Of a stretch of DNA of 64,000 nucleotides, positions 36,601 to 44,840 are shown piece after piece (position 1 is the first letter of the stretch; each line of letters starts with the position of its first letter). This DNA is from Rhodobacteraceae bacterium CCMM004 (GTDB lineage Bacteria; Pseudomonadota; Alphaproteobacteria; Rhodobacterales; Rhodobacteraceae). The notes under the pieces are model-generated. The model saw only the letters and a list, made by a program, of their open reading frames with translations, was not told where the DNA came from and searched no databases. The stretch covers positions 62,001 through 126,000 of the forward strand of contig RZWH01000002.1 in assembly GCA_004005435.1 (NCBI GenBank), written 5' to 3'. The translations under genes and the position numbers were made by a program.

Positions 36601-36876
36601 TCAGCCGCGGGGCTGCCGCGCCGCCCGCCCGCCGCGGCGGCGCGGGGCGGCGGCCGCGCCCAGCCCCGCCCGCAGCACCGCGGTCATGGGATGCTCGGGG
36701 GCGACCGCGCCATAGCGGTCGAGGAGCGCCGGGATCGCCGTCTCCGGGGTCTGCGGCGGGCTCAGCGACAGGGCCCAGTCGAGAAAGATCGAGCGGCACT
36801 CTGCCGGGCCGATCCCCTCGATGGCATAGCTCTCGCGGATCAGCCCCTTGGGGTCCGCCTCGTCCCTGTCGCGCAT
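36601..36876 (-). CDS. conserved hypothetical small protein
   Basis: A 91-residue protein starting MRDRDEADPKGLIRESYAIE; the block GIGPAECRSIFLDWALSLSP is what I recognise from unnamed Rhodobacteraceae proteins, with the tail a basic Arg/Ala/Gly stretch. ATG at 36876 is preferred over an in-frame start at 36909 because GGGAGG sits about 7 bases before it. It is convergent with eda, eight bases apart, and upstream of glnE's stop by 109 bases (same strand, glnE being transcribed first). No function is proposed. Confidence 0.65.
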   Translation of the reverse strand: MRDRDEADPKGLIRESYAIEGIGPAECRSIFLDWALSLSPPQTPETAIPALLDRYGAVAPEHPMTAVLRAGLGAAAAPRRRGGRAARQPRG

Positions 36877-36985
36877 CCGCTGGCCTCCCTGCGCCGCTGT
36901 GACCGCCATCTAGCGCGCCTGGCGCCGCGGTCGATCCGCCGAAAGAGACCGCGCCGCCCCCAAAACCGGCAGCGCGGAGTGCGCG

Positions 36986-39778
36986 CTACGCCTGCGCCGC
37001 CGTGGGGGCGAGCATCGCTGCGATCCGCTCTGCGGCCGCGTCGGCGCGGCGGGCCATCTCGGCCTCCAGCGCCGCCAGGTCCGCCGCTCCGGTCTCGCGC
37101 AGGAGAAGCGCCTCGCCCCCCGCGCCCAGCTCCGCGGGGTTCAGCCGGTCGCCGCTGAGGAGCCGCGCCGCCGCCTGGACCCGGAAGAACAGCGCGTGCG
37201 CCTGGGTCAGGTCGTCCACCGCCGCGGGCCCGAGCAGGTCGTCGGCGCCCGCGGCCAGTTGCGCCGCCGTGGCCCGGGCCGGAGCGCGGGACAACAGCGC
37301 GGCGGCGTTGGCGGCCAGGTCGATCTCCTGCATCCGGCCCGGCCCGGCCTTTGGGTCCCAGGGATGGCCGGGTCGCGCAGTCGACAGCCGCGCACGCATC
37401 TCGGCCACGTCGGCCAGGACCGCCGCCCGGTCCCGCGGCAGGTCCAGCACGGCACACCGCACCTCCTCCAGCTTCTGCGCCAGCGCCTCTGGCCCCGCGA
37501 TCGGCCGTGCCCGGGTCAGCGCCAGATGCTCCCAGGTCCACGCGTCCTCGCGCTGATAGCGGTCGAAGGCGGCGAGCGCCGTCGCCACCGGCCCCTGCCG
37601 CCCGGAGGGGCGCAGGCGCATGTCGACCTCATAGAGCTTGCCCTCCGCCGTGGGAGCGGACAGCGCCGTGACCAGCGCCTGGGTCAGCCGCGCATAGTAG
37701 GGTCGGGCCGACAGCGGGCGGCGGCCGTCCGACACCGCATCGCCCGGAGCGTCGTAGATGACGATGAGGTCGAGGTCGCTCTTGGCCGTCAACGCCCCGG
37801 CGCCGAGCGAACCCATGCCCAGCACCGCCGCGCCGTCGCCCGGGGGCGCCCCGTGCTTGGCCGCGAAGGCGTCGATCACCGCAGGCCAGAGCGCCGCCAC
37901 CGTCGCCTCGGCCAGGTCGGCGTATTGGGTCCCCGCCTCGTCCCCGGCGATGAGCCCGCGCAGGTGATGCACCCCGATGCGGAAGTGCCATTCCTTGGCC
38001 CAGCGGCGGGCGGCGTCGAGCTGCGCTTCGTAGTCCGGGGCGGCCGTGATCCGCTCCGACAACAGCCCCCGCAGACCGGCGACCCCCGGCCAGGGCGCAA
38101 AGAAGTCGCCGCCGATGACCGCATCGAACACGCCCGCGTTGCGCGACAGATACTGCGCCAGGTCGGGCGCGGTGTCGGCGATGTCGGCGATCAGGTCGAT
38201 CAGCTGGGGGTTCGCCTCGAAAAGCGAAAACACCTGCACGCCGGCGGGCAGGCCGCGCAGGAACCCGTCGAAATGCAACAGCGCCTGCTCCGGCCGTCCC
38301 CCCCGCATGAGCCGGTCGAGAAGCGTCGGGCGGATGCGTTGGAAGATCTCGACCGCCCGGGCGGAACGCAGCGCCGGGTAGCTGCGCCAGCGCGCGACGG
38401 TCTCGCGCGCCGCGTCGGGCAGGTCGGGGGTGTCGGCCGCCGGCGCGGCGCGGGCGTCGGGGGCAAAGAACCCCTCGGTCAGCCCGGCCACCCGGTCGAT
38501 CCGCTCGGCGATGTCCCGGCGCAGTCCGTCGACCGCGACCCCCATCAGCGCCGCCAGCCGGTCGAACCCCGCCGCGTCGGTGGGCAGACTGTGGGTCTGC
38601 GCGTCGGCGATCATCTGCAACCGGTGCTCGACCATGCGGTGGGCGCGGTAGTCCTCGGTGAGCTGCTGCGCCACCTCCTGCGGGATCCAGTCCGCCTCGG
38701 CGAGCCGCGCCAGCCCCTCGACCGTGCCGCGGACCCTGAGCGACGGATCGCGCCCGCCCGCGATCATCTGCCGGGTCTGGGTGAAGAACTCGATCTCGCG
38801 GATGCCGCCGCGCCCGAGCTTGAGGTCGTGGCCCTCCAGCGGCCGCTGCCCGCCCAGCCCCTTGTGCTCGCGGATCCGCAGCCGCATGTCGTGGGCGTCC
38901 TGGATCGCGGCGAAATCGAGATGCCGCCGCCACACGAACGGCCGCAGCCGCTCCAGATAGGCCGCGCCCGCGTCCCGGTCCCCGGCGGCCGGGCGCGCCT
39001 TGATATGCGCCGCCCGCTCCCAGGTCCGGCCCAGGCTCTCGTAATACCGCAGCGCCGCCTCCATCGACAGGCACACCGGGGTCACCGACGGGTCGGGGCG
39101 GAGGCGCAGATCGGTGCGGAACACATAGCCCCCCGCGGTGGTCTCGCTCAGGAGCGCCGCCATCTTGCGCACCGCCCGCACCAGCGCGCCGCGGGCCGCC
39201 AGATAGTCGTCGGCGGCATAGGCGCCCTCGTCGAAGAGGCAGATGAGGTCGATGTCGGAGGAGTAGTTCAGCTCGAACGCCCCCATCTTGCCCATGGCCA
39301 GCACGACGGCGCCCCCGGCCCCCGCGGCGTCCTCGGCCAGGGTCTCTGGCAGCTTGCCCCGCCCCCGCTCGCCGGCGACAGCGGAGAGGAGCGCGCGGTG
39401 CGCCGCGAGGTCGGCCAGACGGGTCAGCGCGCCGGTCACCGCCTCCAGCGGCCAGACCCCGCCCAGATCGGCCAGCCCGGCCAACAGCGCCACCCGCCGC
39501 TTGGCCGTCCTCAGCCCGTCCGAAAGCACCCGGTCGTCCAGCGCCCCGGCCGCGGCCAGTATGTCGTCCAGCGCCGCCTCCGGCGCCCCGCCCAGCGCCG
39601 CCTCCAGCCATGCCGCCTCGCGCTCCATGAGGCCCTTGAGATACGGGCTGGACCCCGCTGCCCCGTGGAGCAGATCGCGCACCGCCTCGGGCAGGTCGGG
39701 AAACAGCGCCGACGCCTCCGCCCCCCGGTCGGGATCGACGGCGCGGGGGCGGCGGCTCAGGCGGTGGGCAAAGGTCAT
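36986..39778 (-). CDS. glnE: bifunctional glutamine synthetase adenylyltransferase/deadenylase
   Basis: A 930-residue GlnE that adds AMP to and removes AMP from glutamine synthetase in response to nitrogen signals through PII. Two nucleotidyltransferase cores are visible, each with a GxG..SDxD motif: LNYSSDIDLICLFDEGAY (N-terminal, deadenylase) and LTAKSDLDLIVIYDAPG (C-terminal, adenylyltransferase), with the central PII-responsive helical part in between. The second core also shows VDMRLRPSGRQGPVA, the first LRLRPDPSVTPVC, both typical. ATG at 39778 has AAGG about 8 bases upstream. It is divergent from the YbaK gene, 60 bases apart. Confidence 0.97.
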   Translation of the reverse strand: MTFAHRLSRRPRAVDPDRGAEASALFPDLPEAVRDLLHGAAGSSPYLKGLMEREAAWLEAALGGAPEAALDDILAAAGALDDRVLSDGLRTAKRRVALLAGLADLGGVWPLEAVTGALTRLADLAAHRALLSAVAGERGRGKLPETLAEDAAGAGGAVVLAMGKMGAFELNYSSDIDLICLFDEGAYAADDYLAARGALVRAVRKMAALLSETTAGGYVFRTDLRLRPDPSVTPVCLSMEAALRYYESLGRTWERAAHIKARPAAGDRDAGAAYLERLRPFVWRRHLDFAAIQDAHDMRLRIREHKGLGGQRPLEGHDLKLGRGGIREIEFFTQTRQMIAGGRDPSLRVRGTVEGLARLAEADWIPQEVAQQLTEDYRAHRMVEHRLQMIADAQTHSLPTDAAGFDRLAALMGVAVDGLRRDIAERIDRVAGLTEGFFAPDARAAPAADTPDLPDAARETVARWRSYPALRSARAVEIFQRIRPTLLDRLMRGGRPEQALLHFDGFLRGLPAGVQVFSLFEANPQLIDLIADIADTAPDLAQYLSRNAGVFDAVIGGDFFAPWPGVAGLRGLLSERITAAPDYEAQLDAARRWAKEWHFRIGVHHLRGLIAGDEAGTQYADLAEATVAALWPAVIDAFAAKHGAPPGDGAAVLGMGSLGAGALTAKSDLDLIVIYDAPGDAVSDGRRPLSARPYYARLTQALVTALSAPTAEGKLYEVDMRLRPSGRQGPVATALAAFDRYQREDAWTWEHLALTRARPIAGPEALAQKLEEVRCAVLDLPRDRAAVLADVAEMRARLSTARPGHPWDPKAGPGRMQEIDLAANAAALLSRAPARATAAQLAAGADDLLGPAAVDDLTQAHALFFRVQAAARLLSGDRLNPAELGAGGEALLLRETGAADLAALEAEMARRADAAAERIAAMLAPTAAQA

Positions 39779-39838
39779 GTCCGACCTTGAAACCGCGCGG
39801 CCGGCATGGTCAAGCCGACGTGGACAAAGGAGACCGCG

Positions 39839-40324
39839 ATGAGCAAGAGCCTGGCCCGCGTGCGCGCCGCCCTCGACGCCGCAGGATTGGACACCCAAGT
39901 CCTGGAGATGCCGGACGAGACCCGCACCGCGGCCCAGGCCGCCGCCGCCGCCGGGTGCGCCCTGGATCAAATCGCCAAGTCGATCGTCATGGGCGGCACC
40001 GAAACGGGGCGGGCCTATCTGTTCCTCACCGCCGGCGGCAACCGCGTCGACCCCGACCGTGCCGCCGCGCTCGCGGGCGAGCCCCTCGGCCGCGCCGACG
40101 CCGGACGGGTGCGCGCCGAGACCGGCTTTGCCATCGGCGGGGTCGCGCCGGTGGGGCATCTGTCGCCGCTGCCCGTCTTCGCCGATCCCCGTCTGACCGA
40201 GTTCGCGGTGGTCTGGGCGGCGGGCGGCACGCCCCGCCACGTCTTCGCCATCGCGCCGGCCGACCTGATCCGCGTGTCGGGTGCCCAGGTGCACGCCTTC
40301 GCCGTCCCCGCAGACGAGATGTAA
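39839..40324 (+). CDS. YbaK/EbsC-family aminoacyl-tRNA deacylase
   Basis: A 161-residue protein of the prolyl-tRNA-editing-like superfamily (YbaK/ProX type) that hydrolyses mischarged tRNA. The conserved lysine region is DQIAKSIVMGGTETG and the GFAIGGVAPVGH block is typical. C-terminal RHVFAIAPADLIRVSGAQVH closes the fold. ATG at 39839 has AAAGGAG 7 bases upstream, so the longer in-frame form from 39806 is rejected. Which tRNA is proofread (Cys-tRNA-Pro or another) cannot be told. Confidence 0.9.
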   Translation: MSKSLARVRAALDAAGLDTQVLEMPDETRTAAQAAAAAGCALDQIAKSIVMGGTETGRAYLFLTAGGNRVDPDRAAALAGEPLGRADAGRVRAETGFAIGGVAPVGHLSPLPVFADPRLTEFAVVWAAGGTPRHVFAIAPADLIRVSGAQVHAFAVPADEM

Positions 40325-40330
40325 ATTATC

Positions 40331-40396
40331 TTCACATCCACTCTTGAAGTCGGCCTCCGGGACTGCCATTTCGGGGATGTGAAAGGAATTCACATC
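40331..40396. repeat. three TTCACATC half-sites, CRP-like inverted repeat
   Basis: TTCACATC occurs at 40331-40338 and 40389-40396, with its complement GATGTGAA at 40376-40383. The last two form an 8-bp perfect inverted repeat around AGGAA, containing TGTGA-N7-TCACA, one base longer than a consensus CRP site. The first copy can pair with the second as well, so two exclusive hairpins are possible. It ends 24 bases before the DUF2852 start. Confidence 0.55.
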
Positions 40397-40420
40397 AACC
40401 CTGAACCGGAGATGCCCTCG

Positions 40421-40843
40421 ATGACTGTCCTCGCTGAAACCGCCGCCGCGCGTCCCAACTGGTTCGCCAGGACCGAAAACTGGCTCGACGATCGCGGCAA
40501 AGGCGCCTGGATCGCCGTGATGGTCCTGGGCTTCATCTTCTTCTGGCCCGTGGGCCTCGCCCTTTTGGCCTATATGATCTGGAGCAAGAGAATGTTTGCA
40601 GGAAGCTGTGCCAAGTATCGCTCGCGTGCCCCGATGATGCGGACCCGTTCGTCCGGCAACTCGGCCTTCGACGCCTACCGCGAAGAGACCCTGCGCCGCC
40701 TTGAGGACGAACAACACGCCTTCGAGGCCTTCCTCCAGCGCCTGCGCGAAGCTAAGGACAAGGCCGAGTTCGACCAATTCATGGAAGACCGCGCCCGCAA
40801 CAACCGCGACCGCGACCGCGACGGCGACACCGCCGAAGCCTGA
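40421..40843 (+). CDS. DUF2852 membrane protein
   Basis: A 140-residue protein of the DUF2852 family. A single transmembrane segment (about residues 26-48, WIAVMVLGFIFFWPVGLALL) is followed by a soluble helical part (FDAYREETLRRLEDEQHAF, LREAKDKAEFDQFMEDR) and an Asp/Arg-rich tail (NNRDRDRDGDT). ATG at 40421 has GGAG nine bases upstream; ATG at 40412 and GTG at 40379 are in frame but badly placed. Function unknown. A GC-rich hairpin follows, then the RDD gene. Confidence 0.85.
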   Translation: MTVLAETAAARPNWFARTENWLDDRGKGAWIAVMVLGFIFFWPVGLALLAYMIWSKRMFAGSCAKYRSRAPMMRTRSSGNSAFDAYREETLRRLEDEQHAFEAFLQRLREAKDKAEFDQFMEDRARNNRDRDRDGDTAEA

Positions 40844-40853
40844 TCCCCGACCA

Positions 40854-40881
40854 GGCCCGCTCCGCCCCCCCGGAGCGGGCC
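40854..40881 (+). terminator. 11-bp hairpin between DUF2852 and RDD genes
   Basis: GGCCCGCTCCG (40854-40864) pairs perfectly with CGGAGCGGGCC (40871-40881) around a run of C. There is no T-tract, so it may act as a rho-dependent or partial terminator, or as a transcript-stabilising element between the two small membrane-protein genes. Confidence 0.55.
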
Positions 40882-40897
40882 CAACCGCGAGACCACC

Positions 40898-41377
40898 ATG
40901 ACCGATTTCCGAACCGCCACGTCCACGCTGCTGCCCCCCACCCCCGGGTTGCCGGATCCCGACACGCAGCCGGGCTTCTACGACGATGTGCCGACCAAGC
41001 GGCTCGTGGCCTGGGCCATCGACGCCGTGCTCATCGGCCTGATCTCGGTGGTGCTGGTGCCGTTTACCTTCTTCACCGCGATCTTCTTCTTTCCGGTGCT
41101 GTTCCTGACCGTGGGCTTCGTCTACCGCTGGGCCACCCTCGCCCGCCGGTCGGCCACGCCGGGGATGCGCGTCGCCGCGATCGACCTCCGCGGCCCCGAC
41201 GGCGCCCCCCTCGATCCCGGTCAGGCGTTCCTGCACACCGCGGGCTACACCCTGTCGGTGACGGTGTTCCCCCTACAGCTCGTCTCCATCGGGCTGATGC
41301 TGGCGACCCCCCGCCGCCAGGGTCTGACCGACCACGTCCTCGGGACCGCAGCGCTGAACCGCGCCGCCCGCAGCTGA
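40898..41377 (+). CDS. RDD-family membrane protein
   Basis: A 159-residue protein of the RDD family, with a polar start and three hydrophobic segments. The Arg and Asp-Asp of the family name are in TKRLVAWAIDAVLIGLIS (about residues 33-50) and the C-terminal RRQGLTDHVLGTAAL is the closing block. Some RDD proteins are sodium/proton antiporters; function here is unknown. ATG start; ribosome site weak (GCGAGACC). It is followed by bpt on the same strand, 80 bases away. Confidence 0.87.
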   Translation: MTDFRTATSTLLPPTPGLPDPDTQPGFYDDVPTKRLVAWAIDAVLIGLISVVLVPFTFFTAIFFFPVLFLTVGFVYRWATLARRSATPGMRVAAIDLRGPDGAPLDPGQAFLHTAGYTLSVTVFPLQLVSIGLMLATPRRQGLTDHVLGTAALNRAARS

Positions 41378-41457
41378 CCGACCGCGCCGCCCCCGCGCAC
41401 AGCGGACTTGGCGGCGCCGCAGGGCATTGCTAGGCTCCTCCGGACCGGGAGGATTCC

Positions 41458-42288
41458 TTGCGCCATACACTGCCCATTGCGCCGCAGTTCTACGTGACGG
41501 CTCCGCAACCCTGCCCCTATCTGGAGGGCCGGATGGAGCGAAAGCTGTTCACCGCGCTGCAAGGCGATTATGCCGAAACGCTCAACGATTCCCTATCCAA
41601 ACAGGGATTTCGGCGCAGCCAGAACGTCCTTTACCGCCCCTCCTGCGCCGAATGCGCGGCCTGCCTCTCGGCGCGGATTAGGGTTGCCGACTTCGTCCCC
41701 TCGCGCACCCAGCGGCGGATCGCCCGGCGCAATGCCGACCTCACCCGCCGCGCCAATGCGCCCTGGGCGACCGAAGAGCAATACGCCCTCTTCCGCCGCT
41801 ATCTCGACAGCCGCCACGCCGACGGCGGCATGGCCGACATGGACATCTTCGAGTTCGCGGCGATGATCGAAGAGACCCCGATCCGCAGCCGCGTGATCGA
41901 ATACGGACGCCCCGACGCCGACGGCGGCAGCGCCCTGGCCGCGGTGTGCCTGACCGACGTGCTCGACGATGGGCTCAGCATGGTCTACTCGTTCTACGAT
42001 CCCGCCGACGCCCGCGCGTCCCTCGGCACCTACGCGATCCTCGACCACGTGGCCATCGCCCGCGAGGCGGGTCTGCCCTACGTCTATCTCGGATACTGGG
42101 TGCCCGGCAGCGCTAAGATGGGCTACAAATCCCGCTTCAGCGGCGTGGAGATCTACGTGCGCGGCAGTTGGCAGACCCTGGGCGACCCCGCCTCCTACTC
42201 GGCCGACACCCACCCCCTCTCCACCGATCCCATCGCCGAACAAGTGGCGCGCATCTCGTTGCCGGACAGCCTGCCCACCCGCGGCTGA
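41458..42288 (+). CDS. bpt: aspartate/glutamate leucyltransferase (N-end rule)
   Basis: A 276-residue Bpt/Ate-type transferase that attaches leucine from Leu-tRNA to proteins with N-terminal Asp or Glu, marking them for ClpS/ClpAP. The N-terminal ATE_N part has [14 protein letters not shown] and the Cys-rich [14 protein letters not shown]; the C-terminal part has [19 protein letters not shown] and [19 protein letters not shown]. The start is TTG (41458) preceded by GGGAGGATTCC, a strong ribosome site; no ATG fits. It ends in a hairpin-rich gap before the convergent TRAP operon. Confidence 0.95.
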   Translation: MRHTLPIAPQFYVTAPQPCPYLEGRMERKLFTALQGDYAETLNDSLSKQGFRRSQNVLYRPSCAECAACLSARIRVADFVPSRTQRRIARRNADLTRRANAPWATEEQYALFRRYLDSRHADGGMADMDIFEFAAMIEETPIRSRVIEYGRPDADGGSALAAVCLTDVLDDGLSMVYSFYDPADARASLGTYAILDHVAIAREAGLPYVYLGYWVPGSAKMGYKSRFSGVEIYVRGSWQTLGDPASYSADTHPLSTDPIAEQVARISLPDSLPTRG

Positions 42289-42294
42289 GCGCCC

Positions 42295-42330
42295 CCCTCT
42301 TCAGCTTGGCGGCAAATACCCCTCCCGGAG
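42295..42330 (-). repeat. copy A of a GTATTT-CCAAG-TGAAG intergenic element
   Basis: On the minus strand: GACCCTCCGGGAGGGG, an imperfect palindrome, then GTATTT, four bases, CCAAGCTGAAG. A closely matching arrangement (copy B) lies at 52938-52970 between ilvI and ilvH. The shared order (C/G palindrome, GTATTT, 3-4 bases, CCAAG-N-TGAAG) argues for a dispersed repeat family rather than chance. Confidence 0.65.
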
Positions 42331-42403
42331 GGTCGGCCGGCCACCCTCGCCCGCCGCTGCGGAGAACGGGCCGTCGGCTCGCCACCGGGCGCCAGACTCG
42401 CGT

Positions 42404-42457
42404 GCGGGGGCCGTCAGGCCCCCGCTCCGCCGCCGGTCGCCCCGCTCGGGCGACCGG
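42404..42457. terminator. two strong hairpins between bpt and dctM
   Basis: GCGGGGGCC/GGCCCCCGC (42404-42425, loop GTCA) and CCGGTCGCCC/GGGCGACCGG (42433-42457, five-base loop) are perfect 9- and 10-bp stems only seven bases apart. They sit between convergent bpt and the TRAP large permease gene and probably serve as bidirectional terminators, although neither has a T-tract. Confidence 0.6.
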
Positions 42458-42470
42458 ACATGCGCCAAGC

Positions 42471-44825
42471 TCAGTTCGGGAAGAGGTCGGGCACGATGGT
42501 CACCACGCTGGGGAAGAACCACAGCAGCGCCAGTCCCACCACCTGAATCAGAACGAAGGGGATGATGCCGCGGTAGATGTGGCCCGTCGTCACCTCCGGC
42601 GGCGCCACGCCGCGCAGGTAGAACAGCGCGAACCCGAAGGGCGGCGTCAGGAACGAGGTCTGGAGGTTCACAGCGATCATGATCGTCACCCATTTGGGGT
42701 CCATCGTGCCGCCGTAGATCACCGGCCCGACGATGGGGATGACGATGTAGATGATCTCCAGGAAATCCAGGACGAAGCCCAGGATGAACAGCACCAGCAT
42801 CACGATCAGGAACACCACCAGCTCGTTGTCGAAGCTGCGCAGGAACTGCTGGATATAGTGCTCGCCGCCAAAGCTGATGACCACGAGGTTCAGGAGCTGC
42901 GAGCCGATCAGGATGGTGAACACCATCGAGGTGACCTTGGCGGTCTCGCGCACCACCACCGGCAACACGCCTCCGAACCACAGGATCGCGCAGGCATAGA
43001 GGATGCCGAAGATCGAAAAGAGATACGTGGCCTGGGCGAAGATGTAGGCGATCACCTTCTCAAACCCGGTATCGCCGACCCCGAGCCGCAGATCGAAGTT
43101 CACGCCGATCAGGATCATGATCACGATGGAGAAGGCGGTCATCAGGATGATCCGCCCCGATCGCCCCTCGTCCTGGAGACGGCGGTAGGCAGCGAGCATG
43201 ATCGCTCCGCCCGCGCCCAGCGCCGCCGCCGGGGTCGGGTTGGTGATGCCGCCGAGGATCGAGCCCAGCACCGCGACGATCAGGATCAGCGGCGGGAACA
43301 CCACGCGCAACAGGTCGTTGCGGCCCAGCCGTCGCGCCGCCACCCGCACCCCGTAGAGGGTCAACAGAATCGGCAGCGCCAGGATCAGGAAGGTCACGCC
43401 GGGGGTCGTCGTCGGCCCGATCAGGGCGATGTCGGCCAACAGCATCAGCACGATGCCCAGCCCGCCGATGGCCAGGGGGCGCCCGTCGGCCGAGGGCGCG
43501 ATTCCGCGGCCCAGGATCAAGATCAGCCCCAAAAGCAGGACCATGGTGGCCACGCCGGTGCCGATGGGGGCGCGGCTGTCGATCTTGGCCGCGATCGCCG
43601 CGGCCAGCTCCTCTTCGGTCAGCCGCTCCGAGCTCTGCGCGCCGCCCGACTGGTCGATGGCCGTCTGCTCTTCGACCGCCTGGTCCCAGGCCGCCTGGCC
43701 GTGCAGCTCGATCATCGCCTCCTGGCACTGAGGCGACACATTCGTCCTCAGCGACGCGCCCACGCTGGCGTCGGAAAAGCTGTCGACATCCACGTTCTGC
43801 GAACCGACCACGCCCAGCGAGGCCAGCGTCAGCGTGCCGACGATGGCCAGCACCGGGAGGCCCAGAAACCAGGTCAGCGCGTCGCCGCGGGTGATGATCT
43901 CGCCGGTGCCGCCTTCGACCTCGACCGGCGGCGCCTTGGACGGGTTCAAGACCGCAAAGCCAAAGGCATAGGCCGCATAGAGCAGCGCCAACAGGATGCC
44001 GGGCAAGATCGCCGCCTGGAACAGGGTGCCCACCGACACCACCGCCGCCTCGCCCAGATAGGTGAGCGCGTCGGAACAGCCGACCGACTGCGCCCGCGCC
44101 TCCTGGGCCGTGGCATAGAGATCGCCCGCCAGCGTGCCCAGAAGGACGATGACGATGGAGGGCGGGATGATCTGGCCCAAAGTGCCCGACGCGGCGATGA
44201 CGCCGGTGGCGAGTTCCGGGGAGTAGTTGTTGCGCAGCATGGTGGGCAGCGACAGCAGGCCCATGGTCACGACCGTCGCACCGACGATGCCCGTGGACGC
44301 GGCGAGGAACGCGCCCACCACCACCACCGACACGGCCAGGCCGCCGGGCAGAGGGCCAAAGACCCGCGCCATCGTGGTCAGCAGGTCGTTGGCGATCTTG
44401 GACCGCTCCAGCGTGATCCCCATGAGGACGAACATCAGCACCGCCAGCAGGGTCTCGATGGACTGGCCCGCGAGCACCCGCTCGTTCATCCGGTTGACGA
44501 TGAAGCTGATGTTGCGGTCCAGCGCCTGTTCCCAGCCGCCGGGGAACACCGGCTCGGAATAGAGCGGCAGTTCTGGGAACCGGAACTTGGAGATCTCGAC
44601 CGGATTGACCCCTTCTCGGATCAGTTGCCGGTAGGCGTCCGACGAGGTGTCGACCGCCTGGTGGATCAACAGCCCCGCCGAATCCAGCGCGGCGATGATG
44701 CCGAAGGCGATGACCCCCGCCCCGCCGATGGCGAAGGCGACGGGAAAGCCCGAGATGATGCCCCCGAAGAGGCAGAGAAAGACGATGATCAGGCCGATTT
44801 CGACCCCGTCCAAACCGAAAAGCAT
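42471..44825 (-). CDS. TRAP transporter large permease (DctM), extended form
   Basis: A 784-residue TRAP permease, far longer than the usual DctM of about 430. The conserved DctM blocks are split: LLAVLMFVLMGITLERSKIA and GLAVSVVVVGAFLAASTGIV near the start and GFVLDFLEIIYIVIPIVGPV with TSFLTPPFGFALFYL near the end; the middle (about residues 300-560) holds extra helices and a polar loop (CQEAMIELHGQAAWDQA). Long DctM proteins of this kind occur with the large DctQ partner found next door. ATG with a 15-base gap after dctQ. Uptake of an acidic substrate by a sodium gradient is inferred from the family. Confidence 0.9.
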   Translation of the reverse strand: MLFGLDGVEIGLIIVFLCLFGGIISGFPVAFAIGGAGVIAFGIIAALDSAGLLIHQAVDTSSDAYRQLIREGVNPVEISKFRFPELPLYSEPVFPGGWEQALDRNISFIVNRMNERVLAGQSIETLLAVLMFVLMGITLERSKIANDLLTTMARVFGPLPGGLAVSVVVVGAFLAASTGIVGATVVTMGLLSLPTMLRNNYSPELATGVIAASGTLGQIIPPSIVIVLLGTLAGDLYATAQEARAQSVGCSDALTYLGEAAVVSVGTLFQAAILPGILLALLYAAYAFGFAVLNPSKAPPVEVEGGTGEIITRGDALTWFLGLPVLAIVGTLTLASLGVVGSQNVDVDSFSDASVGASLRTNVSPQCQEAMIELHGQAAWDQAVEEQTAIDQSGGAQSSERLTEEELAAAIAAKIDSRAPIGTGVATMVLLLGLILILGRGIAPSADGRPLAIGGLGIVLMLLADIALIGPTTTPGVTFLILALPILLTLYGVRVAARRLGRNDLLRVVFPPLILIVAVLGSILGGITNPTPAAALGAGGAIMLAAYRRLQDEGRSGRIILMTAFSIVIMILIGVNFDLRLGVGDTGFEKVIAYIFAQATYLFSIFGILYACAILWFGGVLPVVVRETAKVTSMVFTILIGSQLLNLVVISFGGEHYIQQFLRSFDNELVVFLIVMLVLFILGFVLDFLEIIYIVIPIVGPVIYGGTMDPKWVTIMIAVNLQTSFLTPPFGFALFYLRGVAPPEVTTGHIYRGIIPFVLIQVVGLALLWFFPSVVTIVPDLFPN

Positions 44826-44840
44826 GTCCCTGCCCCTGCC

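Noticed and set aside
39779-41236. Upstream extension of the glnE frame
   Set aside because: The frame stays open for 1.4 kb but overlaps three plausible plus-strand genes; the ATG at 39778 with AAGG upstream gives a normal GlnE length.
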